Of a DNA stretch of 64,000 nucleotides, positions 35,597 through 45,026 are shown in pieces. The number at the start of each line of letters is the position of its first letter. Position 1 is the first letter of the stretch. The position numbers were made by a program, and so were the translations under genes. This DNA comes from CAWGGS01 sp963822095 (lineage in GTDB: Bacteria; Desulfobacterota; Desulfobulbia; Desulfobulbales; Desulfocapsaceae): NCBI GenBank assembly GCA_963822095.1, contig CAWGGS010000044.1:19930-83929 (forward strand), given 5' to 3'. Below the pieces are notes generated by a model. That model made no database searches. It was not told the origin of the DNA and saw only the letters and a list, made by a program, of their open reading frames with translations.

Positions 35597-35859
35597 TCTT
35601 TTCCCCTTGGTGAATGTTCCTGGATATAGGTTGCCAAGGCCGTGAGTGTAGAGAAGACTTTCTCCCCGATCTCCTGATTGTTGATCACAACTCCGTAATC
35701 TTTTTCCACCATGACGACCATTTCCAGGACATCGATCGAATCGATGCCCAGATCCCCTCCTACCAGTTGGTCGTTTTCGTTAAAATCGTCCGGGGTGACA
35801 TCGGGGAGGTTCAACAAGGTAATGAGTTTGACTTTCAGTTCGGTGATGAGTTCGTTCAT
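35593..35859 (-). CDS. Acyl carrier protein
   Basis: An 88-residue ACP with GIDS41IDVLEMV as the phosphopantetheine site and a typical acidic helix II. It is the first gene of the minus-strand operon and overlaps the KS-CLF gene by 4 bp, so it is the obvious carrier for that fusion. The promoter should lie in the 303-bp divergent gap upstream. Confidence 0.93.
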   Translation of the reverse strand: MNELITELKVKLITLLNLPDVTPDDFNENDQLVGGDLGIDSIDVLEMVVMVEKDYGVVINNQEIGEKVFSTLTALATYIQEHSPRGKD

Positions 35860-36162
35860 GTATATCTCACGATAAATTGTCGGCGGGTTCTCCCACTATT
35901 TTCAAGAGGGGTGCAATCGTTGATTGCCGATCTTGAAAAGATTTCGTTTCCGGATACAAGGACCCGGATTTGCCATGCTAATGTAGCAGATCCCAGGACC
36001 GGTTCCAATAGAATTGAGCCGATTGGGGTGTCGGAAAGCAGCGGCTATCGGCAAAAAGAAAGAAAAGAGCGAATTAAATTTATATGTTGCGAATCATTTG
36101 TCAATAAGATAAAGACAACCAAAGGTGAAAATGTCACAGGCCCTCTACTCCCCCAATCCCGT
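35860..36162. promoter_or_regulatory. Divergent promoter region between the two halves of the biosynthetic locus
   Basis: A 303-bp gap from which the minus-strand (ACP, KS-CLF, radical SAM) and plus-strand (dehydratase, FabG onward) operons diverge. The half near the plus-strand operon is AT-rich (about 36070-36130). It must contain both promoters, but no convincing -10/-35 pair, -24/-12 motif or operator palindrome was identified. Confidence 0.5.
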
Positions 36163-36636
36163 ATGACAAAAGTGAATCTGTCAGAGCGATTATCGGATAC
36201 CCGTCCAGCGGTGAATATATCGGATTATTCTATAGAAGACCTGCTTCCCCATCGCGGGGTTATGTTGCTCGTTGGTGAAATTCTTGAGGTTGACGAGCTG
36301 CATGCTGTGACGCAGAGTACGGTTGATTCCTCCTGGCCGATGGCCGACAGAGAGGGGGTCTCTCCTCTTATCCTGGTTGAATTGGCGGCTCAGACAGCCG
36401 GCGTGTGCAACATATGGGAGCGGATTCTACATGAAGGGCCGGGATCTAAAAAATTGGGCTGGCTGGTTGCAGTCAAGCGAGCGGATTTCTATCTTGACCA
36501 TCTCTCCATAGGGTTGTCGATAACGGCCAGGGCTGAAAATTCCCATGCCTTTGATAAACTGCGGGAGGTGAACAGCCGACTTTATCATGGGGATCGCCTT
36601 CTCGCCGAGGTGGTCCTGCAACTGTTTCAGGCATAA
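36163..36636 (+). CDS. ApeP/FabZ-like hotdog dehydratase
   Basis: A 157-residue single-hotdog protein. YSIEDLLPHRGVMLLVGEILEV matches the ApeP/ApeI-type start (LPHRGPMLL), and SPLILVELAAQTAGVCNIW is the matching helix. In aryl polyene loci such proteins dehydrate 3-hydroxyacyl-ACP. The ATG at 36163 is the first in-frame methionine consistent with family length, but no good ribosome site precedes it, so the start is uncertain. First gene of the plus-strand operon; 5 bp before FabG. Confidence 0.82.
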   Translation: MTKVNLSERLSDTRPAVNISDYSIEDLLPHRGVMLLVGEILEVDELHAVTQSTVDSSWPMADREGVSPLILVELAAQTAGVCNIWERILHEGPGSKKLGWLVAVKRADFYLDHLSIGLSITARAENSHAFDKLREVNSRLYHGDRLLAEVVLQLFQA

Positions 36637-36641
36637 GGAAC

Positions 36642-37373
36642 ATGGAAGACAGACAAAAAATCGCAATAGTCACCGGCGGAAGCGGCGGCATCGGCCGGGC
36701 TATCTGTGTTGAGTTGGCCCGTTCAGGCTGCCACCTTGTCATCAACTACATGCGGAACCGGGAAGGAGCGGAGAAAACTCTCGCACAGGTGCTGGAGGCC
36801 GGAGGCGGAGGCGAGATTCTCCAGTTCGACGTGTGTAACCGGGAGGCTACCGAGAAGCATGTTCAGGAGATAGGCGAGCGACTGGAAACGATTGACATCC
36901 TGATCAATAATGCCGGTACCATCGCCGACGGGCTCTTTATGATGATGTCCAAGGAAAATTGGCACAAGGTAATCGAAACCAGTCTCCACGGGTTTTATAA
37001 TATGACCCGGCCGGTCATTGAACGCATGGTGCGAAAGCGGACAGGGACGGTGGTCTCCATCTCGTCGGCGGCCTCGTTAATGCCCAATCGCGGCCAGGCC
37101 AACTATGCTGCGGCCAAAGCGGGTTTGAATGCCGCTAGCAAGGCGGTGGCCTCCGAGGTCGCACGTCTGGGTATCCGGGTCAACGTGGTTGCCCCGGGCC
37201 TGATCGAAACCGAGATGATTAAAGATGCCCCTAAAGATCATATAAGGAGCCTGATACCGATGGCCCGCATCGGCAGGCCGGAAGAGGTGGCCCGGGTGGT
37301 GGCCTTCCTCTGTTCCGATGCCGCCTCCTATGTCACCGGACAGGTTGTGTCGGTCAACGGTGGGATGCTGTAA
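36642..37373 (+). CDS. 3-ketoacyl-ACP reductase (FabG-like)
   Basis: A 243-residue short-chain dehydrogenase. Motifs: TGGSGGIGRA (NADPH binding), LINNAGTIADG, catalytic Ser in SISSAAS, YAAAKAG (YxxxK), and VAPGLIETEM. FabG reduces the ketosynthase product. The N-N-A-G-T-I-A-D substitution of the more usual ...ITRD is common in polyene-locus reductases. It runs directly from the hotdog dehydratase and shares its last base with the first base of the LolA-like gene start (TAATG). Confidence 0.93.
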   Translation: MEDRQKIAIVTGGSGGIGRAICVELARSGCHLVINYMRNREGAEKTLAQVLEAGGGGEILQFDVCNREATEKHVQEIGERLETIDILINNAGTIADGLFMMMSKENWHKVIETSLHGFYNMTRPVIERMVRKRTGTVVSISSAASLMPNRGQANYAAAKAGLNAASKAVASEVARLGIRVNVVAPGLIETEMIKDAPKDHIRSLIPMARIGRPEEVARVVAFLCSDAASYVTGQVVSVNGGML

Positions 37374-37957
37374 TGCGAAGCCTTCTTTTCCTTTTCCTCT
37401 TCCTGCTCATCCTCCCGCTCTCCCTATCGGCAGCTCCGCTCAAAGGACGCGGGAATCTGCATTCGGTGCAGGCCGATTTCACCCAGGAAACGCATCTGAA
37501 GATACTCACCCGTCCTCTTGTCTCCCATGGAACATTCGCCTTTCAGGCACCTGAGTCCCTCCGGTGGGAGTATCTTGAACCCCTGCACTCGATCATGCTG
37601 ATGCACAACGGCAGCATGGAAAAATTTATAGAAAAAGACGGACATCTCCAACAGGATAAAGGGATGGGGAACGGTTCCATGCAATTCATTCTTCCGGAGA
37701 TCAGCAACTGGCTTGATGGACGTTTTGCCGAGAACCGAGTCTTTAAGGTTGCGCATAAAGATAAACGAACCATAGTCCTCACCCCGAAAGAACAGGGACT
37801 TGCCTCCGTTATCAGTTCAGTTGAACTCCATCTGGGACAACAGATGGGGGTGATGGACTCGGTGACCATCTTCGAAGGACCGGATGCCTATACCCGGCTG
37901 ACCTTCACCAATATTGTCGTGAACCGGAAAATTCCGGAAAACACCTTTTTGCAATGA
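37373..37957 (+). CDS. LolA-like outer-membrane lipoprotein carrier protein
   Basis: A 194-residue periplasmic protein with a signal peptide (LLFLFLFLLILPLSLSAAP). It has the LolA core: LHSVQADFTQETHLKIL, LVSHGTFAFQAPESLRWEYLEP, and TRLTFTNIVVNRKIPENTF. LolA-like proteins in aryl polyene loci are thought to move the lipid product across the periplasm. The gene starts on the FabG stop and overlaps the next gene (37954) by 4 bp. Confidence 0.88.
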   Translation: MRSLLFLFLFLLILPLSLSAAPLKGRGNLHSVQADFTQETHLKILTRPLVSHGTFAFQAPESLRWEYLEPLHSIMLMHNGSMEKFIEKDGHLQQDKGMGNGSMQFILPEISNWLDGRFAENRVFKVAHKDKRTIVLTPKEQGLASVISSVELHLGQQMGVMDSVTIFEGPDAYTRLTFTNIVVNRKIPENTFLQ

Positions 37958-38628
37958 TCAGCCGCATTTTTTCTTCCCTGATACTGGTTTTTCTGCTGAG
38001 CTCCTGCTCCGTGACGGCAAGAGTGCCCGTTCCAGGGATTGTTCCCGCATATAATGGAGACAAGGTGCCGGCGAGTATCCTCGATTCCTTCCCTTCGGGG
38101 CGATGGCGGTTTGTTCATTCCATGTCTTTTCATTTAGCGGCGGGGGGTGAGGGGACAGCTCTCGGGGTTGTCGCGCTGGACGGTGACGAGATTCGTTGCG
38201 CCCTGACGACGGTAGAGGGCCTGGTCCTCTTTGCGGCCCGGGAGAAAGAAGGAGAACCGATTCAGGTTAGTCGGGCAGTTTCCCCCTTTGACAAAAAAGG
38301 GTTTGCCAAAGGGCTTGTGCGGGATGTCCGCACCATTTTTGTAAAACCAAAGGGTACGGTCGAGTGCGGTCGGCTGTCCGACGGGACTCCTCTCTGTCGC
38401 TGGTCCTTGGCTGATCAGATAACGGATGTTTTGCCGAAAAAAGACGGCTGCCACACCCTGAACACTTACAGCGATGGGCTAAGAAGCAGAACTGTCGACA
38501 CCCGATCCTGCACAGTCCTCGACTCGACGGTCATCCCCGAAGATATTGATCTGGTGGCTTCGGGAGCGGCCGGATATTCACTCAACATGCACCTTGTCAG
38601 CGCGGAAAAATTACCAGCCGCCAAATGA
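37954..38628 (+). CDS. DUF3261-like lipoprotein
   Basis: A 224-residue putative lipoprotein: signal peptide with lipobox (VFLLSSCSVT, Cys near residue 18). The body fits the DUF3261 pattern seen in aryl polyene clusters next to a LolA homologue, but the match is by context and overall layout and I am not certain. It probably acts with the LolA-like protein at the outer membrane. Overlaps both neighbours by 4 bp (ATGA). Confidence 0.65.
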   Translation: MISRIFSSLILVFLLSSCSVTARVPVPGIVPAYNGDKVPASILDSFPSGRWRFVHSMSFHLAAGGEGTALGVVALDGDEIRCALTTVEGLVLFAAREKEGEPIQVSRAVSPFDKKGFAKGLVRDVRTIFVKPKGTVECGRLSDGTPLCRWSLADQITDVLPKKDGCHTLNTYSDGLRSRTVDTRSCTVLDSTVIPEDIDLVASGAAGYSLNMHLVSAEKLPAAK

Positions 38629-39905
38629 TATTATCCATGAAATTCAAACTGATCTATCCGAAATGGCCCAAACTTTCCAGGCAGACGGAGTTTCATCTTC
38701 CTCCCCATGGCCCTGTGGTTTTTGCAGCCACCTTGCCGGAATTCGTAAACGTTGATTTTACCGATGAGAACCTCGAAACCATCGACTTCGACGAAGAGGT
38801 TGATTTCGTCGGTATCTCCATGATGCTGACCGTTCAGGTAAAGCGCGGTTGGGAAATAGCCGATATTTATCGCAAGAAGGGCATTAAGGTGATCTTCGGC
38901 GGGATCGCCACCATGCTCCATGCCGAGGAGACCATGCTCCATGCCGATGCGGTTTTTTTAGGTGAAGCCGAGAGCCGGATGGAGGAGGTCCTGGCGGACT
39001 TCAGGGCCGGGAGTCTCAAACGGTGCTATAATTTTCTTGATAACCGGCCGGATATATCGCTGGTCGGCCCGGCCCGGCGCGACATCCTCAATCGGCAGCT
39101 GTACAATCACAGGGGTGTCCAGATGGTCGATCTGATGCATGCATCCAGAGGTTGCCGTTTCAATTGCTACCCCTGTGCGGTTGCCTATCTCGGGGGCCGG
39201 GATTTTCGACCTCGTCCCATCGACAAGACCATTGAGGAGATGGCGGGAATTGACAACAACCGCTTGTTTTTAGTAGACAACTCTCTAGCCCAGGACACAG
39301 CATGGGAGATCGATCTGTTTACCGAAATGATTCCCTTGAAGAAGAAATGGTGCTGTCACCCGATCGAGGACAAGCCCGAGGTGCTCAATCTCGCCGCCCA
39401 GGCAGGGGCCTGGTATGTCTATCAGGCCGTGTTTGACACCTCCGACTATATCCGCGAGAGGATCAAAAGGTATCACGATCACGGTATTGGGGTGGAGGGG
39501 ACAATCCTGCTCGGCCTCGATACCCATACCGAAGACTCCATCAAACGGTTGATTGATTTCCTGCTTGAAATTGAGCTGGACCTCGCGGAATTCACGGTCC
39601 TTACCCCTTTTCCCCATACCAAGGCCTTTGATGAGATGCAGAACCAGGGGCGTATCTTGACCTATGACTGGGACAGGTATTCGGCCGACCAGGTCGTATT
39701 CCAGCCACTGAATATGGCGCCCGAAAAATTGCAGGAGCTTCTCGACTACGCCTGGGATACCTTTTATCTCGACGAATCCCAGAATATCAAAATGGCGCGG
39801 CTCTTCCAACAGGTGATGCGTAAAGAGATGGCCGACAATACCTTCAGGCCCCGCAACAGGGAACTTGCCGGTAAAGTCTTCGGCAGAGAGCGGACTGGAG
39901 GGTGA
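38625..39905 (+). CDS. B12-binding-type radical SAM enzyme
   Basis: A 426-residue protein (MKFKLIYPKWPKL at 38637 is an equally good start). The N-terminal ~130 residues form a cobalamin-binding-type domain (VIFGGIATMLHAEE, AVFLGEAESRMEEV). The radical SAM motif is C177-RFN-C181-YP-C184 (ASRGCRFNCYPCAVAY), where the aromatic after the second Cys is Tyr and the next is Pro instead of the usual pattern. LFLVDNSLAQD and ILLGLDTHTEDSI follow. It sits inside an envelope and acyl-processing operon, so it probably modifies the lipid product. Confidence 0.88.
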   Translation: MILSMKFKLIYPKWPKLSRQTEFHLPPHGPVVFAATLPEFVNVDFTDENLETIDFDEEVDFVGISMMLTVQVKRGWEIADIYRKKGIKVIFGGIATMLHAEETMLHADAVFLGEAESRMEEVLADFRAGSLKRCYNFLDNRPDISLVGPARRDILNRQLYNHRGVQMVDLMHASRGCRFNCYPCAVAYLGGRDFRPRPIDKTIEEMAGIDNNRLFLVDNSLAQDTAWEIDLFTEMIPLKKKWCCHPIEDKPEVLNLAAQAGAWYVYQAVFDTSDYIRERIKRYHDHGIGVEGTILLGLDTHTEDSIKRLIDFLLEIELDLAEFTVLTPFPHTKAFDEMQNQGRILTYDWDRYSADQVVFQPLNMAPEKLQELLDYAWDTFYLDESQNIKMARLFQQVMRKEMADNTFRPRNRELAGKVFGRERTGG

Positions 39906-39909
39906 TGGA

Positions 39910-41271
39910 ATGGATGCCGAAGGTGAGCTGAGGACCGCCATTTCCGCCTTGCTCGAAGGATCGCAGGTTACGGGAAGGGATTTTTGTCACGGTCAAACGA
40001 CAGTCCATGAGGTCTATGGGATGGCCGCCTGGCTCCGATCAAATCTTACCAGAGGAGGGAAGAGAGCTGTCGTCTGTCTCGCAGCGGAAGACCGGGGGGT
40101 AATTGCCGCGGCTCTTCTGGCCTCGCTGGCCGGTGGACCGGTGCTGCTGCTCCCCCATGCCTTTTCGAGGCAGGCTCTTGCCGACGTGCAGCAGGCAACC
40201 GGAGTGGGAATGGCCATAAGCGATATTGACAGGGATTTTCCTTCCGGCATGGAAATAATAAGACCTGGGGCGGGAACCCGGGAGCCGGAGCTTTCGGGGT
40301 TTTCCGTCGACCCTGATCGGGAATTGCTCAGATTATACACGGGCGGCTCCACCGGAACTCCGAGGATCTGGTCAAAGACGGCAGGCAACATTTTTGCCGA
40401 GTCCTTGTTCCTGGCACGGAACTTTCGTGTTACGCCTGCAGACAGGATCGTGGCAACCATCTCTTCCTATCATGTTTACGGGCTGCTCTATTCGGTGACG
40501 CTGCCGCTGGTCTCCGGAGCCTCGGTCTTGCCGGGAACCCCGTCTTTTCCGGAAGAGATCATCCGGGCGGTTGACGATTTTCAGGCGACGATCCTGGTCA
40601 GTGTCCCGGCCCATTACCGGATACTGCGCGGCAAGCAGGCATTGGCTTCCTCCTTGCGGTTGGCCTTTTCTTCCGCTGGCCCGCTTGAACCTGAATCCAA
40701 TGATGACTTCTGTAAGAGCAATGGAGTCGGTATCGTCGAGATCTACGGCTCGACCGAGACAGGGGGCATTGCCCTGCGCAATCGCTTTTCAGGGGAAGAG
40801 CGGTTTACCCCCTATCCGACCGTCGATTGCGAAGTCGTAAAGCAGCGGCTTCTGGTTCGTTCCCCTTATCTCTCGCCGGAGCTTGCTCGCAATGCGTTGG
40901 GATTTTTTGCCACGGGAGATAGAGTCGAGTTCGGTGAATCTTCGGGGTTTGCCCTGAAAGGGAGAGCCGACTCGATCACCAAGGTTGCCGGAAACAGGGT
41001 TGATCTCGAGGAAATAACGGCCTACATCAAACAGCAGAAGGGGGTTGCCGACTGCCTGGTGCTGGCCCTTGAGGAGGGCGGCGGACGCCAGCATCGTATC
41101 GTTGCAATTATCGAGGGGGAGGGCGTGAACATCGAGGCGATGAGGAAGATCCTTGCCTTGCGTTTCGAACCGTATGCCCTGCCGCGGATAATGAAGTCGG
41201 TCGGACGGATGCCGATGAAAGAGAACGGGAAATACGACCGAGAGCAAATACTTCGACTCTTTGAGCAATGA
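39910..41271 (+). CDS. Acyl/aryl-ACP or CoA ligase (AMP-forming)
   Basis: A 453-residue adenylate-forming enzyme. P-loop LYTGGSTGTPRIWSK (near residue 140), IYGSTETGG (near residue 275), ATGDRVEF and GRADSITKVAGNRVDLEEI, with the C-terminal catalytic Lys (ENGKYDREQ). In aryl polyene loci this enzyme activates 4-hydroxycinnamate, but no ammonia lyase is present here, so the starter is unknown. The ATG at 39910 follows GGAGG. Its stop overlaps the next start by 4 bp. Confidence 0.88.
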   Translation: MDAEGELRTAISALLEGSQVTGRDFCHGQTTVHEVYGMAAWLRSNLTRGGKRAVVCLAAEDRGVIAAALLASLAGGPVLLLPHAFSRQALADVQQATGVGMAISDIDRDFPSGMEIIRPGAGTREPELSGFSVDPDRELLRLYTGGSTGTPRIWSKTAGNIFAESLFLARNFRVTPADRIVATISSYHVYGLLYSVTLPLVSGASVLPGTPSFPEEIIRAVDDFQATILVSVPAHYRILRGKQALASSLRLAFSSAGPLEPESNDDFCKSNGVGIVEIYGSTETGGIALRNRFSGEERFTPYPTVDCEVVKQRLLVRSPYLSPELARNALGFFATGDRVEFGESSGFALKGRADSITKVAGNRVDLEEITAYIKQQKGVADCLVLALEEGGGRQHRIVAIIEGEGVNIEAMRKILALRFEPYALPRIMKSVGRMPMKENGKYDREQILRLFEQ

Positions 41272-42974
41272 ACGGACTCGACGAAGGATTTATCGCCGGA
41301 TATGCCTGCCTGAGCGCGCGGGCAGACCTGCTCGACCGGATTAATGTCTTTCCGGTTGCCGACAGCGATACCGGGGTCAACCTCCGTATCAGCCTGGGCC
41401 CCCTTCATTGCTGCCACGGGAAAAGGGACCTCATTGCAGACAGCCTTTTTCGTTGCGCAACCGGCAATTCAGGCAATATCGCCGCCTCCTTCTTCAGCGA
41501 GTTTCTTCGCGCCAAAGACCATAGCGACCTGTCCGGCAGGGCTCGAAAGGGACGGGACAAGGCATGGCAGGCAGTGGCCGACCCTCGCAACGGGACCATG
41601 CTCAACGTCTTTGATGCCCTGGCTGAGATTCTCCCGCAGGCACCGCTAAACGAGGAACATTTCCCTACGATTCTTGCCACCTTGCAGGAAGTGGTACTGA
41701 CGACGACCGGGGAACTGGCCGATCTTCGCTCAGCAGGTGTCGTGGATTCCGGGGCCTTGGGGATGTACCTGTTCTTTGACGGATTTTTTCGTGCCGTCAC
41801 CGGATATGCCGACAATAACAGACCGCTCGCCGATATTTTCCCAGATTTGCTTGCAATTTCTCCCCACTTCCATCCGGAAGCGACAGATTCCTTTTGCGTG
41901 GATGCACTTATCAGGCCGACCAATGGTCAAGCTCTAGAACAAAAAACGGCCTCCGACCTGGGTGAGAGTGTCGTTCTCATTCCCGACCGGGAACAGGTTA
42001 AGCTCCATATCCATACTTCCGATCCGCAGGAATTGCGGCAGAAGATAAGTCGGCTGGGCGAGATCATCTCCTGGTCGGATCAATCCATGCACAACGACCC
42101 CGCAATCTGGCGACAGAACCTGCGGCCGGACTGTCTTCACATTATGACCGATGCCGCGGGTTCCCTGTCTAAAGAGCTGGCCAAAAGACACGGCATTACC
42201 CTTTTGGACAGCTATATTGTTTCGGATGATATTGCCCGTCCCGAGAGCCTTTGCTCCCCGGAAGGTATTTATAGCCGAATGCGGGCGGGGGAAAAGGTGA
42301 CCACCGCCCAGGCCTCGCTTGTCGAAAGGCATCAGCTGTACCGGGCCGTCTGTGAACAGTACGGCACAACCCTCTATCTCTGTGTAGGTTCCGCCTTTAC
42401 CGGGAATTTTGCGACAGCCGTGGCCTGGAAGGAAAAACATGATTTGGGCGATCTTCTCAAAGTCATCGATACCGGTGCCGCCTCCGGCAGGCTTGCTGCC
42501 ATTGCCCTGCTTACAGCCCGTTATGCCCAGACCGGAAAGAGTGCCCACAAGATCATATCCCATGCTGAATTCCTGGTCGACAACTGCAGGGAATATGTGT
42601 TTATTGATCTCCTTAGGTATCTCGTGGCCGGGGGCAGGGTTTCGCGTACCAGCGGTTTTTTCGGTGATCTGCTGCATATGAAGCCGGTGATCAGCCCTTC
42701 ACCGGACGGGGTGGTCAAGGTGGGCATGGTCCGTAATCGCGACGCACAGCTTGCCTTTGCCGAAGAGAGATTGCGAAGAGAGACCACCAAATCGAAAAAG
42801 GTGTTTGTACTGTTGCAGTACTCGGATAACGAGGACTGGGTGTCGGAGATGGCCCGGGAATGGATACCGGCCCGTTTTCCCGAAGTGGAGATTGCTGTGG
42901 AGCCGCTTTCGCTTACCTCCGGCGTACACATGGGACCGGGGACCTGGTCGATCGCCTTCGGCCCGGTTGTTTAA
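41268..42974 (+). CDS. DAK2 (DhaL-like) + DegV fusion, fatty-acid-kinase-like
   Basis: A 568-residue fusion. Residues ~1-200 are a DhaL/DAK2-type nucleotide-binding domain (INVFPVADSDTGVNLRISLGP; CATGNSGNIAASFF; SAGVVDSGALGMYLFFDG). Residues ~290-568 are a DegV fatty-acid-binding domain (IMTDAAGSLSKELAKRHGI; CVGSAFTGNFATAV; IDLLRYLVAGGRVSRTSGF). In Gram-positives these functions are separate: FakA kinase and FakB carrier. The single-chain version may phosphorylate a fatty acid and hand it to acyltransferases in this operon (inference). Confidence 0.85.
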   Translation: MNGLDEGFIAGYACLSARADLLDRINVFPVADSDTGVNLRISLGPLHCCHGKRDLIADSLFRCATGNSGNIAASFFSEFLRAKDHSDLSGRARKGRDKAWQAVADPRNGTMLNVFDALAEILPQAPLNEEHFPTILATLQEVVLTTTGELADLRSAGVVDSGALGMYLFFDGFFRAVTGYADNNRPLADIFPDLLAISPHFHPEATDSFCVDALIRPTNGQALEQKTASDLGESVVLIPDREQVKLHIHTSDPQELRQKISRLGEIISWSDQSMHNDPAIWRQNLRPDCLHIMTDAAGSLSKELAKRHGITLLDSYIVSDDIARPESLCSPEGIYSRMRAGEKVTTAQASLVERHQLYRAVCEQYGTTLYLCVGSAFTGNFATAVAWKEKHDLGDLLKVIDTGAASGRLAAIALLTARYAQTGKSAHKIISHAEFLVDNCREYVFIDLLRYLVAGGRVSRTSGFFGDLLHMKPVISPSPDGVVKVGMVRNRDAQLAFAEERLRRETTKSKKVFVLLQYSDNEDWVSEMAREWIPARFPEVEIAVEPLSLTSGVHMGPGTWSIAFGPVV

Positions 42975-43037
42975 TATGGTGGGTCTTTTACGAGCCCATC
43001 TATACGGACAGGATCACTTTTTACGAGATCATCTCCT

Positions 43038-43736
43038 ATGAAAGTCGCCGTCATTATACCGGTATATAATCACCAGGAGCAGGTGGCGGAGGTCATCCGG
43101 GAGACTTTGGAGTTGCAGCTGCCGGTTTTTGTGGTTGATGATGGATCCACCGATGAAACCCCTGGTATTCTCGAGTCCCTGGAAGGGGTTACCGTTCTTC
43201 GCCATCCGAGAAATCAGGGAAAGGGTGCCGCGCTACTCACCGGTTTTGCTGCGGCGTCGTCAAAAGACTGCGATTGGGCCTTGACCCTTGATGCCGACGG
43301 CCAGCACTGTCCTGGGGACGGCAGCGCCTTCCTGGAGGTCGCCCGACGGGGCGAGAGAGTGATTGCAATTGGAAACCGGCAGGGAATGGCCCAAGACAAT
43401 GTTCCCTGGACCAGCAGATTCGGTCGCTTGTTCTCCAATTTCTGGGTGTGGGCTGCCGGCGGTCCGTGGGTTAATGATTCTCAATCTGGTTTCAGGCTCT
43501 ACCCTCTGCCGGAGGCCTTGCATCTAGAGGTCAGGGCACGGCGCTATCAATTTGAAGTCGAAATACTGGTGAAGGCCAAACGCAAAAATATCCGGACAGT
43601 CGAGGTGCCGGTTTCGGTTGTGTACCAACCCAAAGGGGTGCGAATCAGCCATTTTCATCCCTGGCAGGATTTTTTCAGGAATTCAGCCACTTTTTCCCGG
43701 TTGATCTTTTCCCGATTGTTTCCTGGTGATAGATGA
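43038..43736 (+). CDS. Family 2 glycosyltransferase
   Basis: A 232-residue cytosolic glycosyltransferase of the dolichol-phosphate-mannose-synthase-like type: VIIPVYNHQEQVAEVI, VVDDGSTDETPGI, and LTLDADGQHCPGD (DxD-type metal site). GSTDET is the nucleotide-sugar loop. No transmembrane segment. Aryl polyene loci often carry a glycosyltransferase at this place, thought to link the acyl product to a carrier. The stop overlaps the next start (43733) by 4 bp. Confidence 0.9.
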   Translation: MKVAVIIPVYNHQEQVAEVIRETLELQLPVFVVDDGSTDETPGILESLEGVTVLRHPRNQGKGAALLTGFAAASSKDCDWALTLDADGQHCPGDGSAFLEVARRGERVIAIGNRQGMAQDNVPWTSRFGRLFSNFWVWAAGGPWVNDSQSGFRLYPLPEALHLEVRARRYQFEVEILVKAKRKNIRTVEVPVSVVYQPKGVRISHFHPWQDFFRNSATFSRLIFSRLFPGDR

Positions 43737-44629
43737 GAATCGATTTTTACAAGCTGCTGGTGAAAACGGCCAACCATATAGGATCCTGGTTCTTTGTCGC
43801 CGTTGCCAGGGGTATTGCTGCAGGCTTTTTTGCCCTCCCCGGGCGCACCAGGGAGAGTCGCCGTCTGTATGCTTTGCTCTATCCCGAATGCGGCCGCCTG
43901 TTTCATCTGTGGTGCACCTTCAGGCAGTTTCAGAACTTCACGACTATCCATATAGATCGCTATCTTGCCAATCAGGGGCGGTCGATCGAGGTGGTCTCGG
44001 AGGGGATGGAGCAGCTCGAAGAGGTCATCGGAAGCTCCGGTGCCATTCTCCTCATGTCGCATTTTGGGAATTGGGAGATGGCGGCCCGGCTCTTGATGCA
44101 AAAACGCCGGGACCTTCGCCTGCTGTTGTATATGGGGGTCAAGGAGAAAGAGGGGGTGGAAAAAACCCAGAAAGAAGAACTGCGTCGGGCTGGTGTGACC
44201 ATAATCGGTGTCGACCGGCAAGCTGGTTCCCCTTTTGCCGCAGTCGATGGTGTTAAACTTCTGCAGGAGGGGGGTATTGTCTCGATGACCGGGGATATTG
44301 TCTGGAGAGCCGACCAGCGTTGTCTTGAGGTGGCCTTTTTAGGAGGGGTCGCCTCCCTGCCCGAAGCCCCCTTCGTCTTCTCGCTGGTATCGGGTTCTCC
44401 GATATATGTCTTTTTCGCCTTTCGAGCCGGGGACGGCTACCGGCTGGCTTTATCAGAGCCAATATGGGTACGGGCAGCGAGCAGGGGGGAAAGGCGAAAG
44501 GCAATTGTCGAGGCTGCCCAGCACTATGCCGATCTGCTGGAAGACGCCTTGCGCACCCATCCGCTTGAATGGTATCATTTCGATCGCTTCGTTCATTTTC
44601 CGGCTTCAAAGGATGAGTCTTCCCGGTGA
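43733..44629 (+). CDS. LpxL/HtrB-like acyltransferase
   Basis: A 298-residue membrane-associated acyltransferase. HX4D/E-like motif LMSHFGNWE (near residue 105) and SMTGDIVWRADQ match the lipid A late acyltransferase family. N-terminal hydrophobic segment around residues 18-35. It could transfer the locus' acyl product to an envelope glycolipid acceptor. In aryl polyene loci the glycosyltransferase and acyltransferase are adjacent or fused, as here. Confidence 0.88.
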   Translation: MRIDFYKLLVKTANHIGSWFFVAVARGIAAGFFALPGRTRESRRLYALLYPECGRLFHLWCTFRQFQNFTTIHIDRYLANQGRSIEVVSEGMEQLEEVIGSSGAILLMSHFGNWEMAARLLMQKRRDLRLLLYMGVKEKEGVEKTQKEELRRAGVTIIGVDRQAGSPFAAVDGVKLLQEGGIVSMTGDIVWRADQRCLEVAFLGGVASLPEAPFVFSLVSGSPIYVFFAFRAGDGYRLALSEPIWVRAASRGERRKAIVEAAQHYADLLEDALRTHPLEWYHFDRFVHFPASKDESSR

Positions 44630-44748
44630 CAACATAAAGAAAATGCTCGCCGAACCTATAATTTTCTTTTCTTTTTACAGGAAATAAGGGTAAGATTCCA
44701 TCTCTTTGCATTTTTATCTTCTAAAACATGCTACCCAAACGACCTGCA

Positions 44749-45024
44749 ATGACCAGAGATGTACTGCAAGAAAAAATCCTGACCATCCTTGTTGAAGATT
44801 TTGAGTTTGAAGACCCCAAACTCGATGATAATCTCAGAGATGATCATGGCTTTGACAGCATAGACGCCATCGAACTTCTGGGAAAAGTTGAGCTTATCTT
44901 CGGCTTTAACCTGACAAGAGACGAGAAGGAAAAGGCCATGGAAATCCGGACAATCAATGACATCCTCGATTATCTGGATAAAATCTGGGAAGGCCGTACC
45001 GGTTCGCCGATGCCTCCGTCCTGA
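44749..45024 (+). CDS. Acyl carrier protein
   Basis: A 91-residue ACP (MTRDVLQ; an ATG at 44728 would add seven residues). Phosphopantetheine site GFDS37IDAIELLG, acidic helix. It precedes the ketosynthase by 2 bp. With the other two ACPs, it gives three distinct carriers in the locus. Confidence 0.92.
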   Translation: MTRDVLQEKILTILVEDFEFEDPKLDDNLRDDHGFDSIDAIELLGKVELIFGFNLTRDEKEKAMEIRTINDILDYLDKIWEGRTGSPMPPS

Positions 45025-45026
45025 CG

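Noticed and set aside
35614..36162. Long upstream extension of the ApeP-like frame
   Set aside because: It is the complement of the ACP gene and the divergent promoter region; hotdog similarity begins only after 36163.
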